64,000 nucleotides of DNA from Pelomonas sp052436255. GTDB taxonomy: Bacteria > Pseudomonadota > Gammaproteobacteria > Burkholderiales > Burkholderiaceae_C. Shown piece by piece: positions 30,778 through 38,871 of this stretch. The notes beneath the pieces are model-generated. The model did not search any database. It was given only the letters and a program-made list of their open reading frames with translations, and was not told where the DNA came from. The stretch is from NCBI GenBank assembly GCA_052436255.1, contig JBQVNP010000001.1, positions 62,001 through 126,000 of the forward strand, in the 5' to 3' direction. Made by a program: the position numbers and the translations under genes. Positions within the stretch are counted from its first letter, which is position 1. Each line of letters starts with the position of its first letter.

Positions 30778-32148
30778 ATGCCCACCGAAGATCTCCACGC
30801 CTTCTTGCTTCGCCAGCCCCCAGCTGCCCTCGCGGACCTCCTCGTCGAGCTCGCGAAAGACCACCCAGACGTGGACAAGCGCCTGCAGCGTCTGCAACTC
30901 TCCGACAGCCCCAGCAAGCTGGCGGCCATGTTCAAGAAGGCACTGGCTGGCTGGCGCCGCTCGCAGAAGTACCACGACTACAAGACCGTCGGTGCCTTTG
31001 CGGCCAAGCTTGAGCTTTGGCTGGACCAGGTCGCCCGGGAACTTGCGCCGAAGGATCCTGCCTTGGCCCTGGATCTGTTCGAAACATTCATCGAGACCGA
31101 CGCCGTCTTCTTCGAGAACGCTGACGACTCGGGCGGCCATATTGGTGGTGCAGTCCGCACGGCCTGCCGGTATTGGCTGGAAACGTCTGCTCAGTGCGAG
31201 GCGCCCCAGGCCGCACTGCGTGACCGTCTGCTGAAGCTGGCGACCGCCGATGCCTACGGCGCACGGGAAGGCCTGTTCCGGGAAGCCCATCTGCTGCTGT
31301 CCGAGCCGGCCATGCGCGAGATGGTGGCGGAGCTGGAGGCCAAGATGGCGGTGCTGGTCGCCAGGCACCGAGGGGCAGGCCAAGTGCCCTACGAGGTCAT
31401 CAACGTGTCTGCCTCTCTGTCCCTCATCGGCGATGCGCTCAAGGATCCGGACGTCAAGGCGCGCGCCATCCTGAGCTATCGGCCGGAGCCGAATGCAATG
31501 CAGAAAGAGACGATCGCGCAGGGCTACCTGAAAGCGGATCGCGCAGAGGACGCGATGAAGTGGCTGCAGGGCGATTGGGGCAACCTGGACGACCGCCGTC
31601 AGCGGCTCTTGGCGCAAGCCCACAGCCAACTTGGCAACACCGAACTCAGCCATCCGCTTCGGCAGGAACTCTTCGAGCGGTCCCCATCGGTCGATGCCTT
31701 GCATCAGTGGCTCGATGCCTTGCCGCCGGCGCAGCAAGCCGCGGCGATGGAACGCGCAGGAAACGTGGCCTTGTCGCTGCCGAATCCGGCGTTGGCCGCA
31801 CAGCTTTTGATCGAGCTTCATCGTGATGCCGACGCCGAGGCTGTTCTGGTCGACAAGGCCGCGGCCATTGACGGCGCCGACTACTTCATGTTGCCGACGC
31901 TCGCGAAGACGCTGGCCGCAGGTGGACGCAGCAAGGGAGCGACGGCCATCTATCGAGCCCTGATGCTCAACATCCTGGATCGTGCCAATGCGCGAGCCTA
32001 TGGTCACGCAGCCCGCTACCTGGAGCGGCTGGCGTTGATGTCCGCCACCGACCTCGCGCCTCTGCCGTCGCACGAAGACTTCGTGGCCCAGCTGCGCAGC
32101 AAGCACGCACGCAAGACGGCGTTCTGGTCATTGCTGAACAAGGCCTGA
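30778..32148 (+). CDS. DUF6880-like cytoplasmic protein of unknown function
   Basis: A 456-residue helical protein without signal peptide or membrane segments. It begins with a Leu-rich helix pair (PPAALADLLVELAKDHPDVDK), followed by a region with the YHDYKTVGAFAAKLELWLDQV and FFENADDSGGHIGGAVR lines that I associate with the DUF6880 family. The C-terminal half is made of TPR-like helical pairs (for example LKADRAEDAMKWLQG and SKGATAIYRALMLNILDRANARAY). Start ATG at 30778; no strong ribosome-binding site is visible. It stands alone between an IS relic and a decayed regulator, so context says nothing about its role. The molecular function is not known to me. Confidence 0.65.
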   Translation: MPTEDLHAFLLRQPPAALADLLVELAKDHPDVDKRLQRLQLSDSPSKLAAMFKKALAGWRRSQKYHDYKTVGAFAAKLELWLDQVARELAPKDPALALDLFETFIETDAVFFENADDSGGHIGGAVRTACRYWLETSAQCEAPQAALRDRLLKLATADAYGAREGLFREAHLLLSEPAMREMVAELEAKMAVLVARHRGAGQVPYEVINVSASLSLIGDALKDPDVKARAILSYRPEPNAMQKETIAQGYLKADRAEDAMKWLQGDWGNLDDRRQRLLAQAHSQLGNTELSHPLRQELFERSPSVDALHQWLDALPPAQQAAAMERAGNVALSLPNPALAAQLLIELHRDADAEAVLVDKAAAIDGADYFMLPTLAKTLAAGGRSKGATAIYRALMLNILDRANARAYGHAARYLERLALMSATDLAPLPSHEDFVAQLRSKHARKTAFWSLLNKA

Positions 32149-32150
32149 GT

Positions 32151-32340
32151 TCAGCTCAGCCCATAGAGCTTGGCAATACGCGTCGCCGTGCGCCGGTCCG
32201 CAGCCTTGAGCTTGGCGCTGACGCGTTGGAACCTGCAGTCCACGGTCTCCGGCTTGAGATTCATGGTCGCGGCGGACCTTGCTGGAATGACCCGCGTCCT
32301 CGTGTCGCAAGAGTTCGAGGTCGGCCGGGGTGAACCGCAA
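32151..32340 (-). pseudogene. Frameshifted remnant of a LuxR-type HTH regulator
   Basis: On the minus strand one frame gives RFTPADLELLRHEDAGHSSK and a second frame then gives AATMNLKPETVDCRFQRVSA followed by KLKAADRRTATRIAKLYGLS and a stop at 32151. Together these are the C-terminal LuxR DNA-binding helices (compare LTPRE-VL, GxSNKEIA, MNLSxxTVxxR). A frame change separates the SSK and AAT parts, and nothing recognisable lies upstream. Only the HTH end survives. Confidence 0.6.
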
Positions 32341-32439
32341 ATCGACCGCTCACAAAGTCCAAAGGAATCCCGTGTGAGCCCACTTCCGGTTTACCTCTCT
32401 GTTTAACCCTGGGAGAAAAAGGCCGCCGCAATGGAAAAA

Positions 32440-32467
32440 GGACTTAGAGGCTTTCGCTTCTAAGTCC
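32440..32467. terminator. Bidirectional terminator hairpin
   Basis: GGACTTAGA and TCTAAGTCC are perfectly complementary around a 10-nt loop. On the minus strand the stem is followed by TTTTT. On the plus strand a T-rich stretch follows (TTGATTTCTCTTTTTATTTTT in part). It lies just past the 3' end of the tRNA-Pro fragment and probably was that tRNA's terminator. Confidence 0.75.
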
Positions 32468-32487
32468 TTGATTTCTCTTTTTATTTT

Positions 32488-32532
32488 TGGTCGGGACGGC
32501 GGGATTCGAACTCGCTACCCCTTGCACCCCAT
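32488..32532 (-). other. 3' fragment of tRNA-Pro (attachment site remnant)
   Basis: Read on the minus strand, this 45-nt stretch runs from the anticodon loop (ATGGGGT, anticodon GGG) through GCAAGGGG and the T-loop GTTCGAATC to the acceptor end CGTCCCGACCA with an encoded CCA. The 5' half is replaced by unrelated AT-rich sequence, so it cannot fold as a tRNA. An integrase gene starts 187 bp away. This is the picture of an att site left when an element integrates into a tRNA 3' end. The truncation faces right, so island DNA should begin to the right. Confidence 0.75.
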
Positions 32533-32611
32533 CGAAGTAATTGATCATCTTTGTGATTTGAGTGACGCTAGGCTGTCCGCTGATTTTTTGGAAATAATCG
32601 TTTAAAATCAA

Positions 32612-32630
32612 CGTATTGCGTGGCAATACG
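32612..32630. promoter_or_regulatory. Perfect palindrome upstream of the integrase
   Basis: CGTATTGC-GTG-GCAATACG, two 8-bp perfect arms around 3 bp, lies about 90 bp before the chosen integrase start in a locally AT-rich stretch. It looks like an operator for a dimeric regulator or a recombination-directionality site. Confidence 0.5.
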
Positions 32631-32718
32631 GCGGTTTTGGCATCGTCCCACTGAGTGCCACAAGATGCCGGTAGATCCCACGTCCGGTATCCCCCTGGGT
32701 ATCCCCCTGGAGAAGTTG

Positions 32719-34179
32719 ATGGCGACGACTCGATATCCGAAGCAAGGCAAAGGAAGCCGCTGGACGGAGCTTGGCTTGAAGGCGATCCCTTCAAGCTGGA
32801 GGGGTGACTACATTGCGGATGGCGAAGGGCTGACGGGCGAGGTGCGGGTCGCCTCAGAAGGCAGGGTCAGCATCAACTTCAAGTACGGCTACAAGTGGCG
32901 CGGAGCGGGAGAGAAGCACTACTGTGGAACCTGGCCCGACGTCGCTCTCTCAGCCATTCGCGCAGAACGTGACCGCGCCAGAGCGCTAGTCAGGTCTGGA
33001 GCTAGTCCGAGCGATGCCAAGCGCGCCGCAAAGATTGAAGCCCAGGCCACTATTGAGGCCACCCTCGCTGAGGCTGCTCGCCAGCAGGCCGAGGACCTTC
33101 CCCTTCGCGCGATGCTCGAAGCGTGGCTGCGTGACGGCGTGAAGCGTGCGGATGACAACGCGGAATTGCAGCGCAGCTTCGAGAAGGACGTGCTGCCGCT
33201 CATCGGAGCGAAACCTGTACGTGCGGTGGAAGAGGGCGACATCCGAGCCGTACTGCGTGCCGTGATCGATCGCGGCACCTACCGGATGGCCTCGCGGGTC
33301 TATGCCGACCTGGTGCAACTATTCGCGTGGGCAGAGGCGCGGAAGCCCTGGCGCGCGCTCATGGTCGAGGGTAACCCCACCAAGTTGGTCGAACTGGCCA
33401 AGCTGCTGCCACATGGGTGCGACCCTGACGCAGAGCGTGACCGTGTGTTGTCTGCCGATGAGCTGCGCGAGCTGCAAGTCAAGTTGACCGACATGGAGGC
33501 CGCCTACGCCGCAGCACCTGCCGGAACGAAGTACGGCGTTGACCGCCCGCTGAAGAAAGAAACGCAGCTAGCGCTGTGGATTTGCCTGAGCACCCTCTGC
33601 CGTATCGGGGAACTCTTGATGGCTCGCTGGGAGCACGTGAACCTTACCGGCGGTGAGTGGTTTGTTCCTGCCGAGAACACCAAGACACGCGTCAGCTGGA
33701 AGGTCTATTTGTCGCCGTTCGCTCTGCGGCAGTTCAAGGCGCTGCATGCGTTGACCGGCGACACGGCATTCTGCTTTCCGGCTCGAGCGGCGGCGGGTGA
33801 AGTGCCAGCAGACCATGTGTGCGTCAAGAGCGTGTCCAAGCAGATCGGCGATCGTCAGACGCAATTCAAGAAGCGGGCCGGACCGCTGACGCATCGCAAG
33901 CATGACAACTCGCTCACTCTGTCCGAGGGCAGGGCGGGGGCGTGGACACCGCATGACTTGCGGCGCACGGGGGCCACCATGATGCAGCAGTTGGGCGTGT
34001 CACTTGACCTTATCGATCGATGCCAGAACCACGTGATGGCTGGCAGCCGGGTTCGTAGGGCCTATCTGCATCACGACTACGCAGCGGAGAAGCGCGAAGC
34101 CTGGGCGAAGTTGGGTGAGCGGATTGACGTCTTGTTGGGTGGCTTCAATCAGATTCGGCTCGAGGCCAAGCAGGCGTAG
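32719..34179 (+). CDS. Tyrosine-type site-specific integrase (P4-like, arm-type N-domain)
   Basis: A phage-type tyrosine recombinase of 486 residues. ATG at 32719 was chosen for the GGAGAAG at 32709-32715; a GTG at 32620 lies inside a palindrome and is less likely. The N-terminal part (MATTRYPKQGKGSRWTELGL to about residue 95) resembles arm-type DNA-binding domains, followed by a core-binding helical domain. Catalytic residues seen are Arg295 (CRIGELL), His412 and Arg415 (TPHDLRRTGATM), and Tyr449 or Tyr454 (YLHHDY). The box His usually seen as LGH appears as QNH. It sits beside a tRNA-Pro 3' fragment, so it most likely integrated this region into that tRNA. No excisionase gene was recognised next to it. 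Confidence 0.92.
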   Translation: MATTRYPKQGKGSRWTELGLKAIPSSWRGDYIADGEGLTGEVRVASEGRVSINFKYGYKWRGAGEKHYCGTWPDVALSAIRAERDRARALVRSGASPSDAKRAAKIEAQATIEATLAEAARQQAEDLPLRAMLEAWLRDGVKRADDNAELQRSFEKDVLPLIGAKPVRAVEEGDIRAVLRAVIDRGTYRMASRVYADLVQLFAWAEARKPWRALMVEGNPTKLVELAKLLPHGCDPDAERDRVLSADELRELQVKLTDMEAAYAAAPAGTKYGVDRPLKKETQLALWICLSTLCRIGELLMARWEHVNLTGGEWFVPAENTKTRVSWKVYLSPFALRQFKALHALTGDTAFCFPARAAAGEVPADHVCVKSVSKQIGDRQTQFKKRAGPLTHRKHDNSLTLSEGRAGAWTPHDLRRTGATMMQQLGVSLDLIDRCQNHVMAGSRVRRAYLHHDYAAEKREAWAKLGERIDVLLGGFNQIRLEAKQA

Positions 34180-34187
34180 AAGGCGTT

Positions 34188-34205
34188 TACAGCCTAAGGG
34201 CTGTA
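34188..34205 (+). terminator. Hairpin after the integrase gene
   Basis: TACAGCC-TAAG-GGCTGTA, a perfect 7-bp stem with a 4-nt loop, lies 9 bp past the integrase stop. There is no U-run. The remaining 150 bp to the next gene show no feature. Confidence 0.4.
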
Positions 34206-34355
34206 TGAAGTGCATTCAGCCAAGCTAAAACGGGAACGATCCGTCTGCCTACCTCAGGGACGTGCTAGCCAGGCTGCCGACGCAGCCGGCGAGCAGATCG
34301 GCCAACTGTTGCCGCATCGCTGGTCAGCAGCTATCGATTACTAGCGCACACCTCG

Positions 34356-34754
34356 TCAGCAGGTTTGCCAGGACCGCCACCAGTACCAAGCGCCCCAGCA
34401 CGCCAACAGCCAAAGCAACACGATGAGGGCTGCACCGGCCTTACTGGTCGGCTTGGCGCCTCTCGATGCCATCCACTCATCTGCCTTGCTGCGGCTTTCC
34501 GCCAATACCTCCGCCGGTAGCAGCTTGATGGCCACCCAAATCAGGCCGGGCAGAAGCAAAACGTCATCGACATAGCCGAGCACCGGAATGAAGTCTGGGA
34601 TGAGGTCGATTGGGCTCAGCGCGTACGCCACGACAAACACCCCGAGGGCCTTGGCGTACCACGGAGTGCGCGGGTTTCTTCCTGCGAACCAAAGAGTGAC
34701 GCCATCGCGTTTAAGCCGCTTGGCCCATGACCTCAAGCTGCTGCTGATGCTCAT
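34356..34754 (-). CDS. YkvA-like DUF1232 membrane protein
   Basis: A 132-residue protein with the DUF1232 core: KALGVFVVAYALSPIDLIPDFIP followed by GYVDDVLLLPGLIWVAIKLLP, in which SPIDLIPDFIP is diagnostic. A third hydrophobic helix near the C-terminus (GAALIVLLWLLACWGAWYWW) adds a membrane anchor. ATG at 34754 gives the usual short N-terminus; an in-frame ATG at 34766 is possible. It is transcribed away from the lipid-modifying gene pair, and the 284 bp between them contain a PmrA-type box. The biochemical role of the family is unknown; neighbouring genes suggest an envelope context. Confidence 0.8.
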   Translation of the reverse strand: MSISSSLRSWAKRLKRDGVTLWFAGRNPRTPWYAKALGVFVVAYALSPIDLIPDFIPVLGYVDDVLLLPGLIWVAIKLLPAEVLAESRSKADEWMASRGAKPTSKAGAALIVLLWLLACWGAWYWWRSWQTC

Positions 34755-34977
34755 GGGCCGCAGCATGCCAGGGTCTGGTGTCTGACCTCGCACTTGGCAG
34801 GAAGTGACGAGTCTGCGCTTACGGGAAGTCTGTCCCGTCAAGATGCCATCGCTGGACGCTTATGGCGGTGCGTGGTGTTTCACTGGTCATGGGCCAGTTG
34901 CCATGTGCGGCGACGGCTTTCTCGCCGAGGCCGGAGCAATCAGGAAGGACTGGGAAGAGGGGCTCCCGGGCGAGGCG

Positions 34978-34994
34978 CTTAAGCGTTCCTTAAG
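34978..34994 (+). promoter_or_regulatory. PmrA-type box before the PAP2-eptA pair
   Basis: Two perfect hexamers CTTAAG separated by 5 bp (CGTTC). This fits the PmrA/BasR direct-repeat consensus YTTAAK-N5-YTTAAK. It lies just upstream of the lipid phosphatase/phosphoethanolamine transferase pair and is identical in layout to the boxes at 42260 and 44817. Confidence 0.75.
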
Positions 34995-35038
34995 CGTCGT
35001 TTTTGAACACTGCGCGCCGTTCTTCATCGGCGCATCAC

Positions 35039-35833
35039 GTGTTCGCTCCTCACTCCATCAATCCGCGCTCGCGCGAGATATCAGCCGCTGCCTCCAATCC
35101 AGCGTGGACACCCACGGAAGGCCGTGGCGACCGCGTTCGGCAGGACTTGCTTGTCCTGTTCTGCGGTCTCGCTCTGCTCGCTTTGTGGGAATGGTCTCGA
35201 TTGGACCTGCCGCTGGCTCACCTATACGGTACCCCTGCGGGCTTCGAATGGAGGGACCACTGGTTAACTGCCAAGGTGCTTCACGATGGCGTTCGGGTTG
35301 TCGGTTGGGCAATTTATGCGTGGTTGATCGTCAGCCTGTGGCGGCCAAGGATGCTTGTGCTCGCCATGCCAAGGCGCAGTCGACTTTGGTGGATAGGCAC
35401 GACGTTGGCTTGCGTGGCCTTGATTCCAGTTCTGAAACGTGCGAGCTCCACCAGCTGCCCATGGTCTCTCATTCAGTTTGGAGGCGACTTCGCGCGCTAC
35501 GTGCCGCACTGGCTCCTAGGGCTCCCTGACGGCGGGCCGGGGGGGTGTTTTCCGTCCGGTCACGCGTCGACAGCATTTGCATTCATTCCGGGCTGGTTTG
35601 CGCTTCGCGACCATGCCCCTCGCGTCGCTCGCTTCTTCCTCGTGGTCGTGCTCATCTGCGGCGCTGTGCTTGGGTGGGTTCAGATGATGCGAGGGGCGCA
35701 CTTCCTCAGCCATTCCCTGTGGACCGCGTGGATCTGTTGGGCCGTCAGCCTGCTGAGTTGGTATGGCCTGCAGCCCTGGCGTGAGTGGCCGTTGATCGGG
35801 AATCAAGTGAGCCTCGATGGAGGGCGGTCGTGA
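35039..35833 (+). CDS. PAP2-family lipid phosphatase (LpxE-like)
   Basis: An inner-membrane PAP2/type-2 phosphatidic acid phosphatase, of the kind found beside eptA genes where it removes phosphate from lipid A or undecaprenyl/PG phosphates. The PAP2 signature appears in pieces: a Lys-containing first motif (PVLKRASSTSCPWSL), FPSGHAS with the catalytic His, and the third motif in GAHFLSHSLWTAW. Five to six hydrophobic segments are visible. The start is uncertain. GTG at 35039 is used; a TTG at 35003 lies too close to the PmrA-type box to leave room for a promoter, and homologous sequence seems to begin only near RQDLLVLF. It overlaps the EptA-like start by 4 bp, so the two enzymes are co-translated. 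Confidence 0.8.
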   Translation: MFAPHSINPRSREISAAASNPAWTPTEGRGDRVRQDLLVLFCGLALLALWEWSRLDLPLAHLYGTPAGFEWRDHWLTAKVLHDGVRVVGWAIYAWLIVSLWRPRMLVLAMPRRSRLWWIGTTLACVALIPVLKRASSTSCPWSLIQFGGDFARYVPHWLLGLPDGGPGGCFPSGHASTAFAFIPGWFALRDHAPRVARFFLVVVLICGAVLGWVQMMRGAHFLSHSLWTAWICWAVSLLSWYGLQPWREWPLIGNQVSLDGGRS

Positions 35834-37509
35834 AGCGTGCCGTCGGATGGTTCTATCCCGATCCAGCACGGCCTCTCACCCAGGTGTGGATGTGCTCTCT
35901 GTGGATGGGGCTGGTGGCGAACTGGCCGCTTTGGAAGCAGCTGACCACGCTGCCAGAGCTCGGCGGTTGGCGCGGCCTCGTGTTCATCGTCGCGTTTGCT
36001 GGCATGGTGACAGCTGCGACCGGGACGGTTGTCAGTTTGCTGGCGTGGCCACGACTCATCAAAGGGGTTTTGACTCTCTTGCTCGTGGCGTCGGCGGCGC
36101 TGGCCTATTTCATCGACAGCTATGGCATCGTGTTCGACCCAACGATGGTCGTGAACATGGTTCAGACGGATGCGCGGGAGACGCGTGACTTGCTGAGCCT
36201 CCGCCTCTTGCTGACGATTCTTTTGGTGGGTGTGACGCCAGCCGTTTGGCTGCTGATTCAACCTCGAGCGCCTGCGCAGCACATCGTTCGGCGGGTGGCC
36301 GGAAACATGGCCAGCTTTGTCGTTGGGGTGATCGTGGTGGTCGGGCTAGCACTTGCGGTGTTCGCCGATCTGTCGTCCACCATGCGCAACCACAAGGCGC
36401 TGCGATACATGGTGACACCCCTCAACGCGGTGTACTCCTTGAGTGCGGCAGCGATCCGCAGTCAAGCAGCGCCAAGTGGTCCCCCGGTCGTCATCGGTGC
36501 CGATGCTCGTCTATTGCCTCGACCTGCTGGTACCAAGCCCCCGCTGTTGCTGCTGGTGGTGGGGGAGACGGCGCGCTCCATGAACTTCAGCCTCAACGGC
36601 TACGAGCGCCTGACGAATCCGGAACTGTCCAAGCTGCCCGTGGTCAGCTTTCGCGACGTGACGTCGTGCGGCACCGCCACAGCCGCCTCGCTGCCGTGCA
36701 TGTTCTCGCCGTTGGGGCGCTCGGATTTCGTGGACTTGAAGGGTACACAGGAGAACCTGTTGGATGTCCTCTACCGCGCTGGTTTAGCCGTGCTGTGGTT
36801 GGACAACCAGAGTGGCTGCAAAGGACTGTGCGACCGGGTTCCCAACAGCACCACGGCCAATCTCCCCGAAGGCGCGATGCCACTGCCTGCGGCGCTGTGT
36901 CGCAAGGACGAGCTTGGCCATGCGGAGTGCTATGACGAGGCGATGCTGCATGAGCTGGATAGGCGCGTGGCACAACTGGAGCCGGCCCGGCTCGAGCGGG
37001 GCCTGGTACTCGTCATGCACCAGATGGGCAGTCATGGACCAGCCTACTTCAAGCGCTCGCCGCCGGACCTGGAACTGTTTCAGCCCGAGTGCATGAGCAA
37101 CGCGCTGCAGCAGTGCGAGCGGCAACAAGTCGTCAACGGGTATGACAACACGATTGCGACGACAGACCGTCTGTTGGCTCGGTCAATCTCCTGGCTACAG
37201 ACTATGTCGACTCGGTTCGAACCTGGCATGCTGTACATCTCGGATCATGGCGAGTCCTTGGGGGAGAACGGCCTGTACCTTCATGGGATGCCATACGCCA
37301 TGGCACCGAGGGAGCAAACGCATGTGCCGATGATTGTCTGGCGTCCAAACGCAGATGGCGGTGCCCAAAAGCTCATGCCGGGTTGCCTGGCAGGCTTGCG
37401 CGACAAGCCAGCGTCACATGACAACCTCTTCCACACAGTGATGGGCTGGATGGGTGCTCGCGCGGACGTGTACCGTCCAGAGCTAGATATCCTGTCCAAC
37501 TGTCGGTAG
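35830..37509 (+). CDS. eptA: EptA-like phosphoethanolamine--lipid A transferase
   Basis: Transfers phosphoethanolamine from phosphatidylethanolamine to lipid A on the periplasmic face of the inner membrane, which lowers surface negative charge and polymyxin binding (family knowledge). There are 559 residues from GTG at 35830, which overlaps the PAP2 stop (GTGA) and has GGAGG at 35819-35823. Five N-terminal membrane segments end near residue 180. The catalytic domain shows LLLVVGETARSMNFSLNGY, the nucleophile region TSCGTATAASLPCMFS (Thr284 by position), HQMGSHGPAY, and YISDHGESLGENGLYLHG. Paired cysteines typical of the sulfatase-fold domain are present. Belongs to the EptA/MCR group; which acceptor it prefers cannot be read from sequence. 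It is preceded by a PmrA-type box and is probably under the pmrAB-like system at 40-42 kb. Confidence 0.93.
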   Translation: MKRAVGWFYPDPARPLTQVWMCSLWMGLVANWPLWKQLTTLPELGGWRGLVFIVAFAGMVTAATGTVVSLLAWPRLIKGVLTLLLVASAALAYFIDSYGIVFDPTMVVNMVQTDARETRDLLSLRLLLTILLVGVTPAVWLLIQPRAPAQHIVRRVAGNMASFVVGVIVVVGLALAVFADLSSTMRNHKALRYMVTPLNAVYSLSAAAIRSQAAPSGPPVVIGADARLLPRPAGTKPPLLLLVVGETARSMNFSLNGYERLTNPELSKLPVVSFRDVTSCGTATAASLPCMFSPLGRSDFVDLKGTQENLLDVLYRAGLAVLWLDNQSGCKGLCDRVPNSTTANLPEGAMPLPAALCRKDELGHAECYDEAMLHELDRRVAQLEPARLERGLVLVMHQMGSHGPAYFKRSPPDLELFQPECMSNALQQCERQQVVNGYDNTIATTDRLLARSISWLQTMSTRFEPGMLYISDHGESLGENGLYLHGMPYAMAPREQTHVPMIVWRPNADGGAQKLMPGCLAGLRDKPASHDNLFHTVMGWMGARADVYRPELDILSNCR

Positions 37510-37527
37510 AGGCTAACCGACCGACAG
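37500..37527 (+). terminator. Hairpin at the end of eptA
   Basis: CTGTCGGT and ACCGACAG are complementary around a 12-nt loop. The stem overlaps the stop codon of eptA and is followed by ATGTGATTTT. It lies between convergent genes. Confidence 0.5.
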
Positions 37528-37687
37528 ATGTGATTTTGGTCCTGGATTGCGTGCCGAAAGCCCGTCTTTTGGCCAGTCGACAAGCTCACAACCAAACAGC
37601 TTGTTGATGAGTTCGTCGGCAGGCAGTTTCAGAAACGCAGCGGCATATCGGGATGCGGTCGAGCCCGGCGAGAGGTCCCGCAGGGCC

Positions 37688-38440
37688 TCAGACAGTCCAG
37701 AGCCTGTCGAACAACGCGGGCGGCGGCTCGGCATCGTCTGCGGAAACTACGCGCACACCTCGCAGAGATGCCGGTCGCACGCCGAACGTTGCGACAAACG
37801 TGCGAGTCAGGTGAGCGCTGTCGGAAAAACCTGCCCAATGGGCCGCTTCGGTGAGCGTGGACCCATCGGCGAGGGTGCGCACGGCACGCTGCAGTCGCAG
37901 CCAGCGCACATAGGCACGAAACGGCAAGCCGGACACCTCGGCGAACCAATGCATGAAACGGGATGCCGACAGTCCGACAGCCTGCGCGGCGTCTTCGACG
38001 CGTACCGACGTGTCGAGTGCCGGCTCCAGCCATCGGAGGATGGTTGCCAGGCGTTCATCGTTGGGGCCACGATTGCGAGACGCCCCCTGACCTTCCAGCC
38101 ACCGCGCCAACGCTCGTTCCAGGAGATCAGCCTGCGAGACCAGCATCGAGACCGGCTCAGCGATTGGTGTCGGCACTCCGCCGACCATCGCAGGGTCCAG
38201 GAAGACCATGCGAACTGGATGGGTGGCCACTAGGCGATGTGGGACGCGGGCGGAGAGGAAATGTCCGGGGCTGTCTAGCACTCCCCAGGATCCTTCGACA
38301 GTCAAGGTGCCCGCTGAACACCAGGCAAGTTGGGCAGCCTGATGTCGGTGTGGGCGTCCCGTTTCGACCGGGCCTACGTAGACGGCCCAACCGCGGCCGA
38401 CGGTGAGCTGAGGCCGGTCCGGAACTGTTGCCTCAACCAT
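37688..38440 (-). CDS. AraC-family transcriptional regulator
   Basis: A 250-residue regulator. The N-terminal cupin-like sensor half has PHRHQAAQLAWCSAG and a GHFLSARVPHRLVATHPVRMVFLDP segment. The C-terminal AraC HTH half (about residues 145-235) has VEDAAQAVGLSASRFMHWF, GLPFRAYVRWLRLQRAV and the second helix-turn-helix ALTEAAHWAGFSDSAHLTR-like line. ATG at 38440 is preferred over an upstream TTG at 38458. The sensor half resembles regulators of metal or small-ligand responses, but the ligand is unknown. It is transcribed toward eptA and away from a stretch with a MerR-type operator. A 70-residue open frame overlapping its 3' end (37513-37734) was not accepted. Confidence 0.85.
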   Translation of the reverse strand: MVEATVPDRPQLTVGRGWAVYVGPVETGRPHRHQAAQLAWCSAGTLTVEGSWGVLDSPGHFLSARVPHRLVATHPVRMVFLDPAMVGGVPTPIAEPVSMLVSQADLLERALARWLEGQGASRNRGPNDERLATILRWLEPALDTSVRVEDAAQAVGLSASRFMHWFAEVSGLPFRAYVRWLRLQRAVRTLADGSTLTEAAHWAGFSDSAHLTRTFVATFGVRPASLRGVRVVSADDAEPPPALFDRLWTV

Positions 38441-38528
38441 GCGCTGCCCGTAACGCAAGCCGATAAACAGATGGGCAAGCAGCCGCGTGCGTTTCCGGCA
38501 TCTTTGCCGGAAGCCGGCCTCCGATCTT

Positions 38529-38591
38529 CATCGTTTTCTCCATAGTCTTAGATCGCCGTCATTGCACACCCTGAAGGGGGTACGGAGTCAA
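38529..38591 (-). promoter_or_regulatory. MerR-type promoter/operator with start of a lost MerR gene
   Basis: On the minus strand TTGACT (38591-38586) is followed after 19 bp by TGCAAT (38566-38561), the stretched spacing typical of MerR-controlled promoters. The spacer contains the imperfect dyad ACCCTGAAG..GTACGGAGT (38568-38588), similar to CadR/ZntR-type operators. Thirty bp downstream an ATG at 38531 starts MKIGG, matching the MKIGE.. beginning of MerR regulators, but the frame then departs from the family. The 431-bp stretch 38441-38871 contains no other gene I can support. Confidence 0.5.
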
Positions 38592-38871
38592 GTAGCGATG
38601 GACTCGCGCCGTACACGCACGCGTCAGCGAGGCGTCCAGCGTACGCAGATCAAGGGACCAGCAGCGGAGTACGGCGGTCTTCCTGATCGGTCTTATCAAG
38701 CTCTTGCTCACCGTCGCTCTTCCGGGACGCTGCTATCGCGTCGTCGCGCGAGTTCAGTTGCCGCCACGGAAGGCGCTGTTGCGGGCGAAGAGTCAAGCGG
38801 GCGTAGCTGGTTTGTTCAAGCGCGCCCTGAGCCGGATGGCAACACTGGCGCTGCTTGTTGAGGAAATAGCA

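Noticed and set aside
32688..32711. Short direct repeat GGTATCCCCCTG before the integrase
   Set aside because: Two copies only, inside the possible leader; could be chance or part of a longer reading frame, no function assignable.
34804..35529. 241-codon plus-strand frame overlapping the PAP2 gene
   Set aside because: Different frame from PAP2, no domain; the PAP2 frame carries PSGH and couples to eptA.
37513..37734. 73-codon minus-strand frame after the AraC gene
   Set aside because: Readable sequence but no family, and it overlaps the AraC 3' end; kept out for lack of support.
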